Source of the DNA: Treponema sp. UBA1747
GTDB taxonomy: Bacteria; Spirochaetota; Spirochaetia; Treponematales; Treponemataceae
Assembly (NCBI GenBank): GCA_002315375.1
Contig: DCHR01000006.1
Span: 1 to 64,000, forward strand
Direction of reading: 5' to 3'
DNA length: 64,000 nucleotides
The notes beneath the pieces were generated by a model, which ran no database searches, had not been told where the DNA came from, and was given only the letters and a program-made list of their open reading frames with translations. Below, one piece after another: positions 1 through 7,006 of this stretch. A program made the position numbers and the translations under genes. Numbering within the stretch: the stretch's first letter is position 1; the number at the start of each line of letters is the position of its first letter.

Positions 1-383
1 GCTGCTGCGTTACGAGCTTCGAGAGCTGCATTAACTTTTGCACCAACCAGAGTCTTAACTTTAGCTCCTTTACCAACTTTGTCACGGATGTAATAAAGTT
101 TAGCGCGGCGAACTTTACCTGGGCGTACGATATCAACTTTTACGATACGTGGTGAGTTGTATGGGAATACACGTTCTACACCTACACCGTAAGAAATTTT
201 ACGTACTGTGAATGTCTGGCGTGCACCTTCGTTCTTTTTGCAGATAACCAGACCTTCGTATACCTGAACACGTTCTGTTTTACCTTCAATAATTTTGAAG
301 TAAACTTTTACTGTGTCACCAACATTGAAGTCCTGAGCTCCAGGACGTTTCTGTGTTTCTTCAATTGTCTTAATAAGATCCAT
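1..383 (-). CDS. rplS: 50S ribosomal protein L19 (C-terminus cut by window edge)
   Basis: Translating the minus strand from the ATG at 381-383 gives a protein beginning MDLIKTIEETQK and continuing with PGAQDFNVGDTVKVY and later SPRIVKVDIVRPGKVRRAKL. These are typical of L19, which sits at the interface of the two ribosomal subunits. About 127 residues are visible and no stop is reached before base 1, so the gene continues outside the window. It is the last visible gene of rpsP-khpA-rimM-trmD-rplS. Its start codon lies one base from the trmD stop, which fits translational coupling. Confidence 0.96.
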   Translation of the reverse strand, partial: MDLIKTIEETQKRPGAQDFNVGDTVKVYFKIIEGKTERVQVYEGLVICKKNEGARQTFTVRKISYGVGVERVFPYNSPRIVKVDIVRPGKVRRAKLYYIRDKVGKGAKVKTLVGAKVNAALEARNAA

Positions 384-384
384 T

Positions 385-1185
385 TTAGTCTTCCTTAGGA
401 TTAGGATTTGCAGGCTTCTTTTTTCTTCGCTTAGGCTTGTTGTACTTAACCGAAGTCTGCTCTGTAATTTCCTCAATCATCTTTTCGGCTTCTTCAGAAA
501 GTTGTCCGTTCAATCTTGCAGAAACGATCATATCAGGTCTGTTTCTGAAAGTCTTCAGAATGCGTTTTCTGAGACGCCATTTCCGGATTTCTTCATGATT
601 CCCTGAAAGTAATACTTCAGGTACCTCAAGTCCTTTGTATACAGGAGGTCTTGTATACTGCGGATATTCCAGAAGCCCGCCACAATAACTTTCTTCTTCC
701 AGTGATTCGCTGTTTATTACACCGTCAATCAATCTGTAAACAGTATCAATTACTACGGTTGCAGCTACTTCACCGCTGGACATTACGTAATCTCCAATGG
801 AGATTTCCTCATCAACGTAAGTGTCGATTATTCGCTGGTCGATACCTTCGTAACGGCCGCAAATAAAAATCAGTTCGTCTTTGCAGCTTAATTCTTTAGC
901 CTTAGCCTGTGTAAACTGCTTTCCGCTCGGTGTTAAGTAAATAACAGTCTTGCGTTTGGCACCAACACTGTCCAAAGCTTCTCCCAGTGGTTCACAAAGC
1001 ATTAACTGCCCGGCTCCGCCACCGTAAGTTCCGTCATCACAAGTTTGGTGCTTATCGTGGGCAAAATCCCTGATGTTCACCAAATCGTAGGCAATAATAT
1101 CCTTTTTTACCGCTCGGGCCATGATTGAGTTTTCAAAATAAGCCCTTACAATATCAGGAAATAAGGTCAGCACAGTAAATTTCAT
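385..1185 (-). CDS. trmD: tRNA (guanine-N1)-methyltransferase TrmD
   Basis: TrmD methylates G37 of tRNAs using S-adenosylmethionine and so guards against +1 frameshifting. The 266-residue product shows the trefoil-knot SAM-binding motifs: IYLTPSGK (about residues 82-89), FICGRYEGID (107-116) and IGDYVMSSGE (130-139), then GLLEYPQYTRP. The usual IGDYVLSGGE is changed slightly here. After the normal domain there is a strongly basic tail (KPKRRKKKPANPNPK), which makes it a little longer than the usual ~240 residues and may help bind RNA. It lies between rimM (4-bp gap) and rplS, the standard gene order. Confidence 0.97.
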   Translation of the reverse strand: MKFTVLTLFPDIVRAYFENSIMARAVKKDIIAYDLVNIRDFAHDKHQTCDDGTYGGGAGQLMLCEPLGEALDSVGAKRKTVIYLTPSGKQFTQAKAKELSCKDELIFICGRYEGIDQRIIDTYVDEEISIGDYVMSSGEVAATVVIDTVYRLIDGVINSESLEEESYCGGLLEYPQYTRPPVYKGLEVPEVLLSGNHEEIRKWRLRKRILKTFRNRPDMIVSARLNGQLSEEAEKMIEEITEQTSVKYNKPKRRKKKPANPNPKED

Positions 1186-1189
1186 GGAA

Positions 1190-1786
1190 TTACTCCAGAA
1201 TCCAGAGGTGCATCAATTGTACTGTCTGATTATCAACATCAACTTTTCCAATAAACTGGTCTTTGAAAGGTACAAGTACCGTTCTAACGTTGCCTTTGGA
1301 ATCGTATTTGATGCTTTCATCAATACAGCTGCAACTCTCGGAGAGAGAAACCTCTAAAAGGTAACCAGCTCCGCCTTCCAATACGTCTGTGATAGTTCCT
1401 ACAATATTGTTTGCAGGTGCAGCAGACGCTGCCGAAACTTTGCTGTCCTTTGGTTCATAAACCACTGAACAGTTTTTCAAGTCTTCGATGTACCACTCAT
1501 CTTTTGCAAGAGGGTGGGCATACTTTCGGGGTACCACAATTTCCCATCCGTTGTACTTTCGTACTTCTTCATCAGAATTGATGCCCGAAAATTTCAAATA
1601 AGCAACATGAGCGCCGCCAGAGGCATTTTCTACCTTACACTTGCGTTCGTCTTCACCATGCCGCAAAGTAACTTCTTCCAAATGGAGCAGATGCTCGTAT
1701 TCGCCGGAGCTACTCTCAATTTTACATTCACCCGCGTATCCGTGAGAACCGCGAACGAACCCAACAACCAGCTGTTCTTTTTTCAT
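1190..1786 (-). CDS. rimM: 16S rRNA processing protein RimM
   Basis: RimM is a maturation factor for the 30S head that works with ribosomal protein S19. The 198-residue protein begins LVVGFVRGSHGYAGECKI, the usual RimM N-terminal barrel start. It then has DEWYIEDLKNCSV followed by GTITDVLEGGAGYLLEVSL, the PRC-barrel region. An Ala/Ser-rich insert (roughly residues 113-126, SKVSAASAAPANN) interrupts the PRC-barrel and accounts for the extra length over the common ~170 residues. It is tightly packed between khpA (6-bp gap) and trmD. Confidence 0.95.
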   Translation of the reverse strand: MKKEQLVVGFVRGSHGYAGECKIESSSGEYEHLLHLEEVTLRHGEDERKCKVENASGGAHVAYLKFSGINSDEEVRKYNGWEIVVPRKYAHPLAKDEWYIEDLKNCSVVYEPKDSKVSAASAAPANNIVGTITDVLEGGAGYLLEVSLSESCSCIDESIKYDSKGNVRTVLVPFKDQFIGKVDVDNQTVQLMHLWILE

Positions 1787-1792
1787 CGCGTA

Positions 1793-2026
1793 CTAGTCCA
1801 GAATATCAAGACTGTAATGTTTACCGTCTTTTACTGCAGAAGCACTCAATACAGTTCTCATTGCTTTTGCAATGCGTCCGTATTTCCCGATTACTTTACC
1901 GATGTCGTTTTCTGCAACTTTCAGCTGCAGAACCATGCCGCGTTCGCCTTCAGTTTCGTTAACAGAGACAGCTGATGGATCATCAACTAAAGATTTAGCG
2001 ATGTACTCAATCAGGTCTTTTTCCAT
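1793..2026 (-). CDS. khpA: KH-domain RNA-binding protein KhpA
   Basis: This is a 77-residue single KH-domain protein of the KhpA (YlqC) type. The diagnostic stretch is VAENDIGKVIGKYGRIAKAMR, a variant GxxG loop (IGKYGRIA) that contacts single-stranded RNA. The start MEKDLIEYIAKSLVDDP is also typical. KhpA usually acts with KhpB as a small RNA-binding pair; no khpB is seen here. The gene lies between rpsP and rimM, the common position in Firmicutes and spirochaetes, and is preceded by a GGAG-type ribosome binding site (ACTTTTCAGGAGTAGC on the minus strand). Confidence 0.95.
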   Translation of the reverse strand: MEKDLIEYIAKSLVDDPSAVSVNETEGERGMVLQLKVAENDIGKVIGKYGRIAKAMRTVLSASAVKDGKHYSLDILD

Positions 2027-2044
2027 TTAGCTACTCCTGAAAAC

Positions 2045-2284
2045 TTATTTTGCCTGTTTTGTAAGCAATTTGGCAACGATGTCAGTTGGCTGTGCGCCTA
2101 CGCTGATCCAGTACTTAGCACGTTCTGCATCGATTTTTACCTGTGAACCTTCAGCAGCGATTGGCTGGTAAGTTCCCAGTTCTTCGATACAACGTCCGTC
2201 ACGTGGTTCACGTGCATCCATAACTACAACACGGTAGAAAGGACGTTTTTTAGTACCAAATCTCTTAAGTCTGATTTTGACCAT
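2045..2284 (-). CDS. rpsP: 30S ribosomal protein S16
   Basis: The 79-residue protein starts MVKIRLKRFGTKKRPFYRVVVMDAR, which is unmistakable S16, and contains GRCIEELGTYQP. S16 is an early-assembly protein of the 30S body. It is the first gene of the rpsP-khpA-rimM-trmD-rplS operon. The ribosome binding site is GGAGG just upstream of the ATG (minus strand ...TGTGGAGGAATAA). The leader before it holds two short hairpins, described separately. Confidence 0.98.
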   Translation of the reverse strand: MVKIRLKRFGTKKRPFYRVVVMDAREPRDGRCIEELGTYQPIAAEGSQVKIDAERAKYWISVGAQPTDIVAKLLTKQAK

Positions 2285-2297
2285 TTATTCCTCCACA

Positions 2298-2337
2298 GGG
2301 CTCTTTCGAGTCCTGAATTTTGCATGTGTGTCACATG
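2298..2337 (-). promoter_or_regulatory. rpsP 5' leader with two short hairpins
   Basis: Upstream of rpsP the minus strand carries CATGTG-aca-CACATG (2323-2337), a perfect 6-bp stem. It is followed by an imperfect hairpin AGGACTC-gaaa-GAGCCCT (about 2298-2314), directly before the Shine-Dalgarno site. Such paired elements could form a ribosomal-protein leader, but no known family is recognised. No downstream poly-T suggests termination. Confidence 0.35.
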
Positions 2338-2416
2338 GATATAATAAGTCCATAGTGAATGTGAATAACAATTATATTGAAATGTGGGGTGTGTTTCAAG
2401 GGAAAAGCCCCTTGTT

Positions 2417-3166
2417 TTAGTTATTAAACCTTGAAAGGAACTGTTTTGTTCTTTCTTCTTTTGGTGTGTTGATAACATCTTCCGGGGCGCCTTCTTCAAC
2501 AATAACACCACCATCCATAAAGATGATGTGGTTAGATGTGTCACGGGCGAAAGACATTTCGTGGGTAACAACAACCATAGTCATTTTTTCAGAAGCCAGG
2601 TCTTTGATTACAGCAAGAATTTCTCCTGTAAGCTCAGGGTCCAGGGCTGATGTTGGTTCATCAAAGAGCAGAACTTCAGGTTTCAGTGCCAGGGCACGGG
2701 CAATGGAAACACGCTGCTGCTGGCCTCCGGAAAGCTCACAAGGGTAGTTGTTTTCTTTTGCAGAAAGTCCCATGCGGACTAAAAGTTCGTGTGCAACAGC
2801 TTCAGCTTCTTCTTTTGAGCGTTTCAGGACACGAATCTGAGGATCTGTCACATTTTTAAGAACCGAATAATGAGGAAACAGGTTGAAATTCTGGAAAACA
2901 AGACCTGCGTTCAGCATAATGGATGGAATTGCTTTTTTAGGCGCATAAATTCCATTTTGAACCAGATAATTTCCGCAGATGCTTATGGAACCGTCTGTAA
3001 CTGTTTCAAGGTTTGAAACACAGCGAAGAATTGTAGATTTTCCGGATCCTGAAGGCCCGATAATTCCCAGAACTTCACCTTTTTCGACAGAAAAAGAAAC
3101 ATCTTTTATAACTTCTGTGTTTCCAAAAGTTTTTTTCAGGTTTTCAACTTTGATTATTTCATTCAT
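2417..3166 (-). CDS. Polar amino-acid ABC transporter, ATP-binding protein
   Basis: This 249-residue protein is the ATPase of a GlnQ/HisP-type importer. Visible motifs are Walker A GIIGPSGSGKST (about residues 34-45), the Q-loop region FQNFNLFPH, the signature LSGGQQQR (about 143-150), Walker B VLLFDEPTSALDPE (about 165-178) and the H-loop VVTHE. It follows the permease gene by 31 bp and would couple ATP hydrolysis to uptake. Its substrate cannot be read from the ATPase. Linkage to argH and to a binding protein of the Arg/Lys/polar type suggests an amino acid. It is the last gene of the cluster. Confidence 0.95.
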   Translation of the reverse strand: MNEIIKVENLKKTFGNTEVIKDVSFSVEKGEVLGIIGPSGSGKSTILRCVSNLETVTDGSISICGNYLVQNGIYAPKKAIPSIMLNAGLVFQNFNLFPHYSVLKNVTDPQIRVLKRSKEEAEAVAHELLVRMGLSAKENNYPCELSGGQQQRVSIARALALKPEVLLFDEPTSALDPELTGEILAVIKDLASEKMTMVVVTHEMSFARDTSNHIIFMDGGVIVEEGAPEDVINTPKEERTKQFLSRFNN

Positions 3167-3197
3167 TTATGTATCTCCCGGGATTTCGCTGATGAAA

Positions 3198-3878
3198 TTA
3201 TTTGTAGTAATCCAGTTTCTTTTCGATTTTCTGGAATACAAATGCAACAACCCAGTTCATTACGAAATAGAAAATACCAGCGATGAATAATGGCCAGAAA
3301 GAGAAAAGGGCGCTCTGTCTTTCTTTGGCAACCATCAGAAGTTCCATAACTCCGATTACAGAAACCAGAGCTGTATCTTTTACCAGGGTAATAACTTCAT
3401 TTCCCATGGCAGGAATAATTCGTTTTACAACTTGTGGCAGAACAATGCAGAAGAAGGTTTGGCTTGGAGTGTAGCCCAGAACTTTTGAAGCTTCATACTG
3501 TCCTTTGGGAATAGATTCAATCCCGCCACGGTAAATTTCTGAAAAATAGCAGGCGTAGTTGATGGAGAGGGCAACAATGGCAGCTACAAAGCGAGGCCAT
3601 CTGAAAATAATGCCCAGACTAAAGGTTTTGTTCAGCCAGTTGATGAAAAGTCCCGGACCAAAATAAACGATAAGCAGCTGGAGCATAAGAGGTGTTCCGC
3701 GGATTATCAGAAGGAAAACATTGGTAGTCCCGGAGGCGATTTTATTTTTTGACATTCGGCCGTAAGCAATTGGAAGTGCAAGAGGAATGGAAAATAAAAG
3801 TGTTAAAAAGAATACTTCAAGTGAAACTCCGCAGCCTCTGAACATAGCCTGGAGCATTTTTATATAACGAGGTGACAT
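3198..3878 (-). CDS. Polar amino-acid ABC transporter, permease
   Basis: This 226-residue inner-membrane protein of the HisM/GlnP family has about five hydrophobic segments. The EAA loop region is seen at ASKVLGYTPSQTFFCIVLPQVVKRIIPAMGNEVITLVKDTALVSVIG, which docks the ATPase. The early RGTPLMLQLLIVYFG motif is typical of this family. The ATG at 3876-3878 has no Shine-Dalgarno sequence. A TATACT hexamer lies 7 nt upstream, so this gene may be read from its own leaderless promoter in addition to read-through from the binding-protein gene. Confidence 0.95.
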   Translation of the reverse strand: MSPRYIKMLQAMFRGCGVSLEVFFLTLLFSIPLALPIAYGRMSKNKIASGTTNVFLLIIRGTPLMLQLLIVYFGPGLFINWLNKTFSLGIIFRWPRFVAAIVALSINYACYFSEIYRGGIESIPKGQYEASKVLGYTPSQTFFCIVLPQVVKRIIPAMGNEVITLVKDTALVSVIGVMELLMVAKERQSALFSFWPLFIAGIFYFVMNWVVAFVFQKIEKKLDYYK

Positions 3879-3885
3879 AAGGTTT

Positions 3886-3891
3886 AGTATA
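3886..3891 (-). promoter_or_regulatory. -10 element for a leaderless permease mRNA
   Basis: Minus-strand TATACT ends 7 nt before the permease ATG, which puts the expected transcription start at or next to the A of the start codon. No clear -35 element is seen. Confidence 0.45.
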
Positions 3892-4005
3892 TAGGTAATA
3901 GTGAATAATTAATAGTAAATATTTATTCGCATACTGTAATTATCAGCGGAACGAAAATTTCATCGTCAGTTGGATTTTCTTCAGATAATAAATTAGTGAA
4001 ATTGT

Positions 4006-4040
4006 AAAAAAAAAAGGTTTCTGCAATGCAGAAACCCTTT
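4006..4040 (-). terminator. Intrinsic terminator/attenuator after the binding-protein gene
   Basis: On the minus strand GGTTTCTGCA and TGCAGAAACC form a perfect 10-bp stem around a single T, followed by ten T residues. It lies between the binding-protein gene and the permease gene. It would favour high expression of the binding protein over the membrane components, a common arrangement in ABC importers. Confidence 0.85.
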
Positions 4041-4068
4041 TGTAAAAAATCAATTATTTACTGAATTA

Positions 4069-4890
4069 TTATTTGATTACAGAAATATCCTGTGAGAACC
4101 ATTTTGAACAAATGTTTGCAACAGTTCCGTCAGCCTGCATGTCTTTAAGAATCTTCCATACAGCATCACGAAGTTCTGGTTCAGACTTTCTGAAACCAAT
4201 TCCGTATTCTTCGTTGGCAAGAGGTTCAGAAACGATTACGAAATTCTTTCCTGTTGTTTTGATTGCATAAGCACCTACAACAGAATCCATTACAACACCG
4301 TCAATTCCACCAATGTCCAGGTCGTTGAGGGCAGAAACATTTTCTTTGTAGTAAACTGTTTCTTTCAGAGCATCAGCAAATGTTTTGTTTGCTTCAACAG
4401 CTTCCTGAGCTGAAGAACCAGACTGAAGTCCTACGATTTTTCCTTTCATGTCTGCCAGAGTTTTAATTCCGGAATCAGCACGAACGATAAGAACCTGTTC
4501 ATTGTTCAGGTAAGCAGGAGTGAAGGCAAGGGCTTCTTTGCGTTCATCTGTGATTGTGAATCCGTTCCAGATACAGTCAATCTTGTTTGTGTTAAGTTCC
4601 ATTTCTTTTGCATCCCAGTCAATTGGCTGAGCTTTGAAAGCAACTCCCATACGCTTTGAAACTTCTTTTGCCAGGTCAATGTCGTAACCAACAATTGTTC
4701 CATCGTCGTCTGTGTATCCCAGTGGTGGGAAAGAAGCATCCAGTCCGAGAACAAATGCTCCGCGGGCTTTGAGAGCTGAAACTGCATCTTTTGGAGCAGG
4801 ATCAGCAGCAGCTTTACTGTTCTTTTTTGAACATCCGATTGTTGAAAGTGCCATAGCGATTGCACAAACTACTAAAAGTGTTTTTTTCAT
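4069..4890 (-). CDS. Amino-acid ABC transporter substrate-binding lipoprotein
   Basis: This 273-residue family-3 solute-binding protein begins MKKTLLVVCAIAMALSTIGCSKKNSK. The lipobox STIGC predicts a lipid-anchored periplasmic protein. The binding domain shows FVLGLDASFPPLGYTDDDGTIVGYDIDLAKEV, then DAKEMELNTNKIDCIWNGFTITDERKEALAFTPAYL and GKIVGLQSGSSAQEAV, all typical of polar amino-acid binders (Gln/Arg/Lys/His/Cys type). A strong AAGGAG ribosome binding site precedes the ATG. It starts only 32 bp after argH, so the two are probably co-transcribed, which hints at a substrate linked to arginine metabolism. The exact ligand is not known. Confidence 0.94.
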   Translation of the reverse strand: MKKTLLVVCAIAMALSTIGCSKKNSKAAADPAPKDAVSALKARGAFVLGLDASFPPLGYTDDDGTIVGYDIDLAKEVSKRMGVAFKAQPIDWDAKEMELNTNKIDCIWNGFTITDERKEALAFTPAYLNNEQVLIVRADSGIKTLADMKGKIVGLQSGSSAQEAVEANKTFADALKETVYYKENVSALNDLDIGGIDGVVMDSVVGAYAIKTTGKNFVIVSEPLANEEYGIGFRKSEPELRDAVWKILKDMQADGTVANICSKWFSQDISVIK

Positions 4891-4922
4891 TTATATATCT
4901 CCTTAAAAAATATATTCCTTAA

Positions 4923-6326
4923 TTAAATGATTTTCTTCAGTTCCGCAATCTGTTCCATTACCTTTTCAGGGGCTGGGCCGCCGATTGTTTTGCGGATTTT
5001 TACACAGCCTTCCGGTGTGATTTTTTCAAAAATGTCTTCTTCAATCAGTTCAGATTCAGCACGCATTTCTTCAAGACTAAGGTCATCAAGCCGGCAGTTT
5101 TTGTCGATGGCGCGGCGGACACAGCGGGCAGAAACTCCGTGTGCTGTGCGGAAAGGCATTCCTTTACGAACCAGGTAGTCTGCAATGTCTGTTGCGTTCA
5201 GGTATCCGCCGTCACAGAGACTTGCCATGCGTTCCTTGTTCCATGTGGCTGTTGAAATCATGTATGTAAATACTCTTACACATGAAAGAACGGTGTCGAT
5301 TGAATCGAACAAAGGTTCCTTATCTTCCTGCATGTCGCGGTCATAAGCCAGAGGAAGTCCTTTCATCATTGTAAGAAGGGCAAACTGGTTTCCGTATACT
5401 TTTCCTGTTCTTCCGCGAATCAGTTCTGCAAAGTCCGGGTTTTTCTTCTGAGGCATAATTGAAGAACCTGTAGACCATTTTTCAGAAAGTTCAATGAATC
5501 CGAATTCTACAGTGTTCCAGAGAACAACTTCTTCGCTGAAGCGGGAAAGATGCATCTGTATAATAGAAAGACAGTTTGCTGTTTCCAGGAAAAAGTCCTT
5601 GTCAGAAACTGTATCCAGAGAGTTCTGTGTTACGTTTGCAAAACCAAGTAAATCGGCTTCGTAGCGGCGATCCAGAGGAAGTCCGCTTCCTGCCAGAGCA
5701 CAGGCCCCGATAGGAGAGTAGTCAATGCGCTTAAGACAGTCTGAAAGACGGTCAATGTCACGGACCAGCATCCAGGCCCAGGCACAAACATGGTGAGCCA
5801 GAGTTACAGGCTGAGCGTGCTGCATGTGGGTAAAGCCCGGCATAAGGGTATTCAGGTTTTCTTCTGCAATTTTTACAAGAGCTGCAATGAGTGTTTTAAG
5901 TGAGTCCTGAAGTTCCGGAACAATGCGCTTAAGGTAAAGGTGTTCATCCAGACAAACCTGGTCATTGCGGCTGCGTCCTGTGTGGACTTTTTTACCGGCT
6001 TCGCCGATGCGGTCAGTAAGGGTTGCTTCAACAAAAGAATGAATATCTTCAGCAGAGTAGTCGATTGCAAGTTTGCCTGATTCCAGGTCAGTCCTGATAG
6101 ATTCCAGTCCTTTTACAATCTGGTCTGCTTCATCGTCAGAAATAAGTTTTACGTGAGCAAGCATCTGGGCATGGGCAATACTGCCTTTAATGTCATCCAG
6201 TGCCATGCGTTCATCAACGTGAATTGAGGTTTCGAATGCAACTGCTTCGGCATCCGGTCCGTCCTGAAAACGTCCGTGCCACAGAGCTGCGTGATTGTCA
6301 TTTGTCTGAGTTCCGTGTGCGTTCAT
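4923..6326 (-). CDS. argH: Argininosuccinate lyase
   Basis: ArgH splits argininosuccinate into arginine and fumarate, the last step of arginine synthesis. The 467-residue product carries the fumarase/aspartase superfamily signature GSSIMPQKKNPDFAELIRGR (roughly residues 288-307, catalytic Ser loop). It also has HTGRSRNDQVCLDEHLYLK and TPGFTHMQHAQPVTLAHH-like motifs (catalytic His region). The start ATG has no Shine-Dalgarno sequence. TAAAAT ends 7 nt upstream, so the mRNA may be leaderless. argG lies about 20 kb away, so the two genes are not one operon. argH is followed at once by an amino-acid ABC importer. Confidence 0.97.
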   Translation of the reverse strand: MNAHGTQTNDNHAALWHGRFQDGPDAEAVAFETSIHVDERMALDDIKGSIAHAQMLAHVKLISDDEADQIVKGLESIRTDLESGKLAIDYSAEDIHSFVEATLTDRIGEAGKKVHTGRSRNDQVCLDEHLYLKRIVPELQDSLKTLIAALVKIAEENLNTLMPGFTHMQHAQPVTLAHHVCAWAWMLVRDIDRLSDCLKRIDYSPIGACALAGSGLPLDRRYEADLLGFANVTQNSLDTVSDKDFFLETANCLSIIQMHLSRFSEEVVLWNTVEFGFIELSEKWSTGSSIMPQKKNPDFAELIRGRTGKVYGNQFALLTMMKGLPLAYDRDMQEDKEPLFDSIDTVLSCVRVFTYMISTATWNKERMASLCDGGYLNATDIADYLVRKGMPFRTAHGVSARCVRRAIDKNCRLDDLSLEEMRAESELIEEDIFEKITPEGCVKIRKTIGGPAPEKVMEQIAELKKII

Positions 6327-6333
6327 AAACTTT

Positions 6334-6339
6334 ATTTTA
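6334..6339 (-). promoter_or_regulatory. -10 element for a possibly leaderless argH mRNA
   Basis: Minus-strand TAAAAT ends 7 nt before the argH ATG, and the short leader has no ribosome binding site. The -35 position (TTTAAT at 17-bp spacing) is weak. Confidence 0.35.
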
Positions 6340-6423
6340 TTGAAAACAAAAGGATTATTAAAGTATTGTTATAGTGCGAATAAGGGGAGTTTCGAAAGGA
6401 TTAACCATTCCTGTTACAAAAAT

Positions 6424-6461
6424 TAAAAACCCGGTTCTGCATATGCAATAACCGGGTTTTC
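6424..6461 (-). terminator. Intrinsic terminator of the small exported-protein gene
   Basis: The minus strand has AAACCCGGTT, a loop centred on TGCATATGCA, then AACCGGGTTTTTA, a stem of about ten bp followed by a T-run. It ends the 6493-6912 gene and separates it from argH. Confidence 0.8.
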
Positions 6462-6492
6462 AAAATCTGAAAAGATTTTAATACAGCTTCAA

Positions 6493-6912
6493 TTATTCTG
6501 CGTGTTTAATGATGTTTACATCCATGTGTTTGTTTGGATCTGTATCAGGAACATCATGGCGGTCAACAATCAGCTGAAGGTCTGTACCAAGAGTGATTGG
6601 TTTTGTGATTGAGTATGAACGGTTTGTTTCATCACAATCCCAAGCAAGGTGAACACCTTTAGTATCAGTTTTTAAAGAAAAGTTTTTTACTTTTCCAGCA
6701 AAGTCAATAATCAGGTCTTCACCTTTGTAAAGTCTGATTGTGTTGTTACCGATTTCCCAGTAAGCATCCCATTTTGCATCAAACCATTTTCCGGCAGACC
6801 AGTCTGCAGGAAGAGTAATTTCTGTTGCTGGTTTTGTAAGGTCAACTTCAAAAGCTGAAACAGCAGATACACAAAGAACAGCCAGAATCATAGCTGCGAA
6901 TAATTTTTTCAT
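6493..6912 (-). CDS. Small exported protein of unknown function
   Basis: The start is taken at the ATG at 6910-6912 because GGAGG lies 6 nt upstream; an earlier in-frame ATG exists but has no such site. The resulting 139-residue protein begins MKKLFAAMILAVLCVSAVSAFEV, a clear signal peptide cleaved near VSA-FEV. The mature part (about 120 residues) is rich in beta-type sequence with several Trp (ADWSAGKWFDAKWDAYWEIGNNTIRLY) and ends TDPNKHMDVNIIKHAE. No Cys lipobox is present, so it should be periplasmic or secreted. No family is recognised. It has its own promoter region and terminator. Confidence 0.8.
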   Translation of the reverse strand: MKKLFAAMILAVLCVSAVSAFEVDLTKPATEITLPADWSAGKWFDAKWDAYWEIGNNTIRLYKGEDLIIDFAGKVKNFSLKTDTKGVHLAWDCDETNRSYSITKPITLGTDLQLIVDRHDVPDTDPNKHMDVNIIKHAE

Positions 6913-7006
6913 TATAATCCTCCGTGAATGAAAACTAGTTTTATTATACTCTCCAAATAAGGGTAAAGCAATATTTTTTATAGAGAAATTGGAGATAAAT
7001 TTTATT

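Noticed and set aside
1514..1975. 153-codon plus-strand frame across rimM and khpA
   Set aside because: It lies on the opposite strand of two well-defined genes and has no family match or start signal.
2391..2420. CAAGGG/CCCTTG hairpin near the end of the ABC ATPase gene, considered as a terminator
   Set aside because: The T-run lies on the plus strand, where no gene ends; on the minus strand no T-run follows, so it is not a convincing terminator for the ATPase gene.
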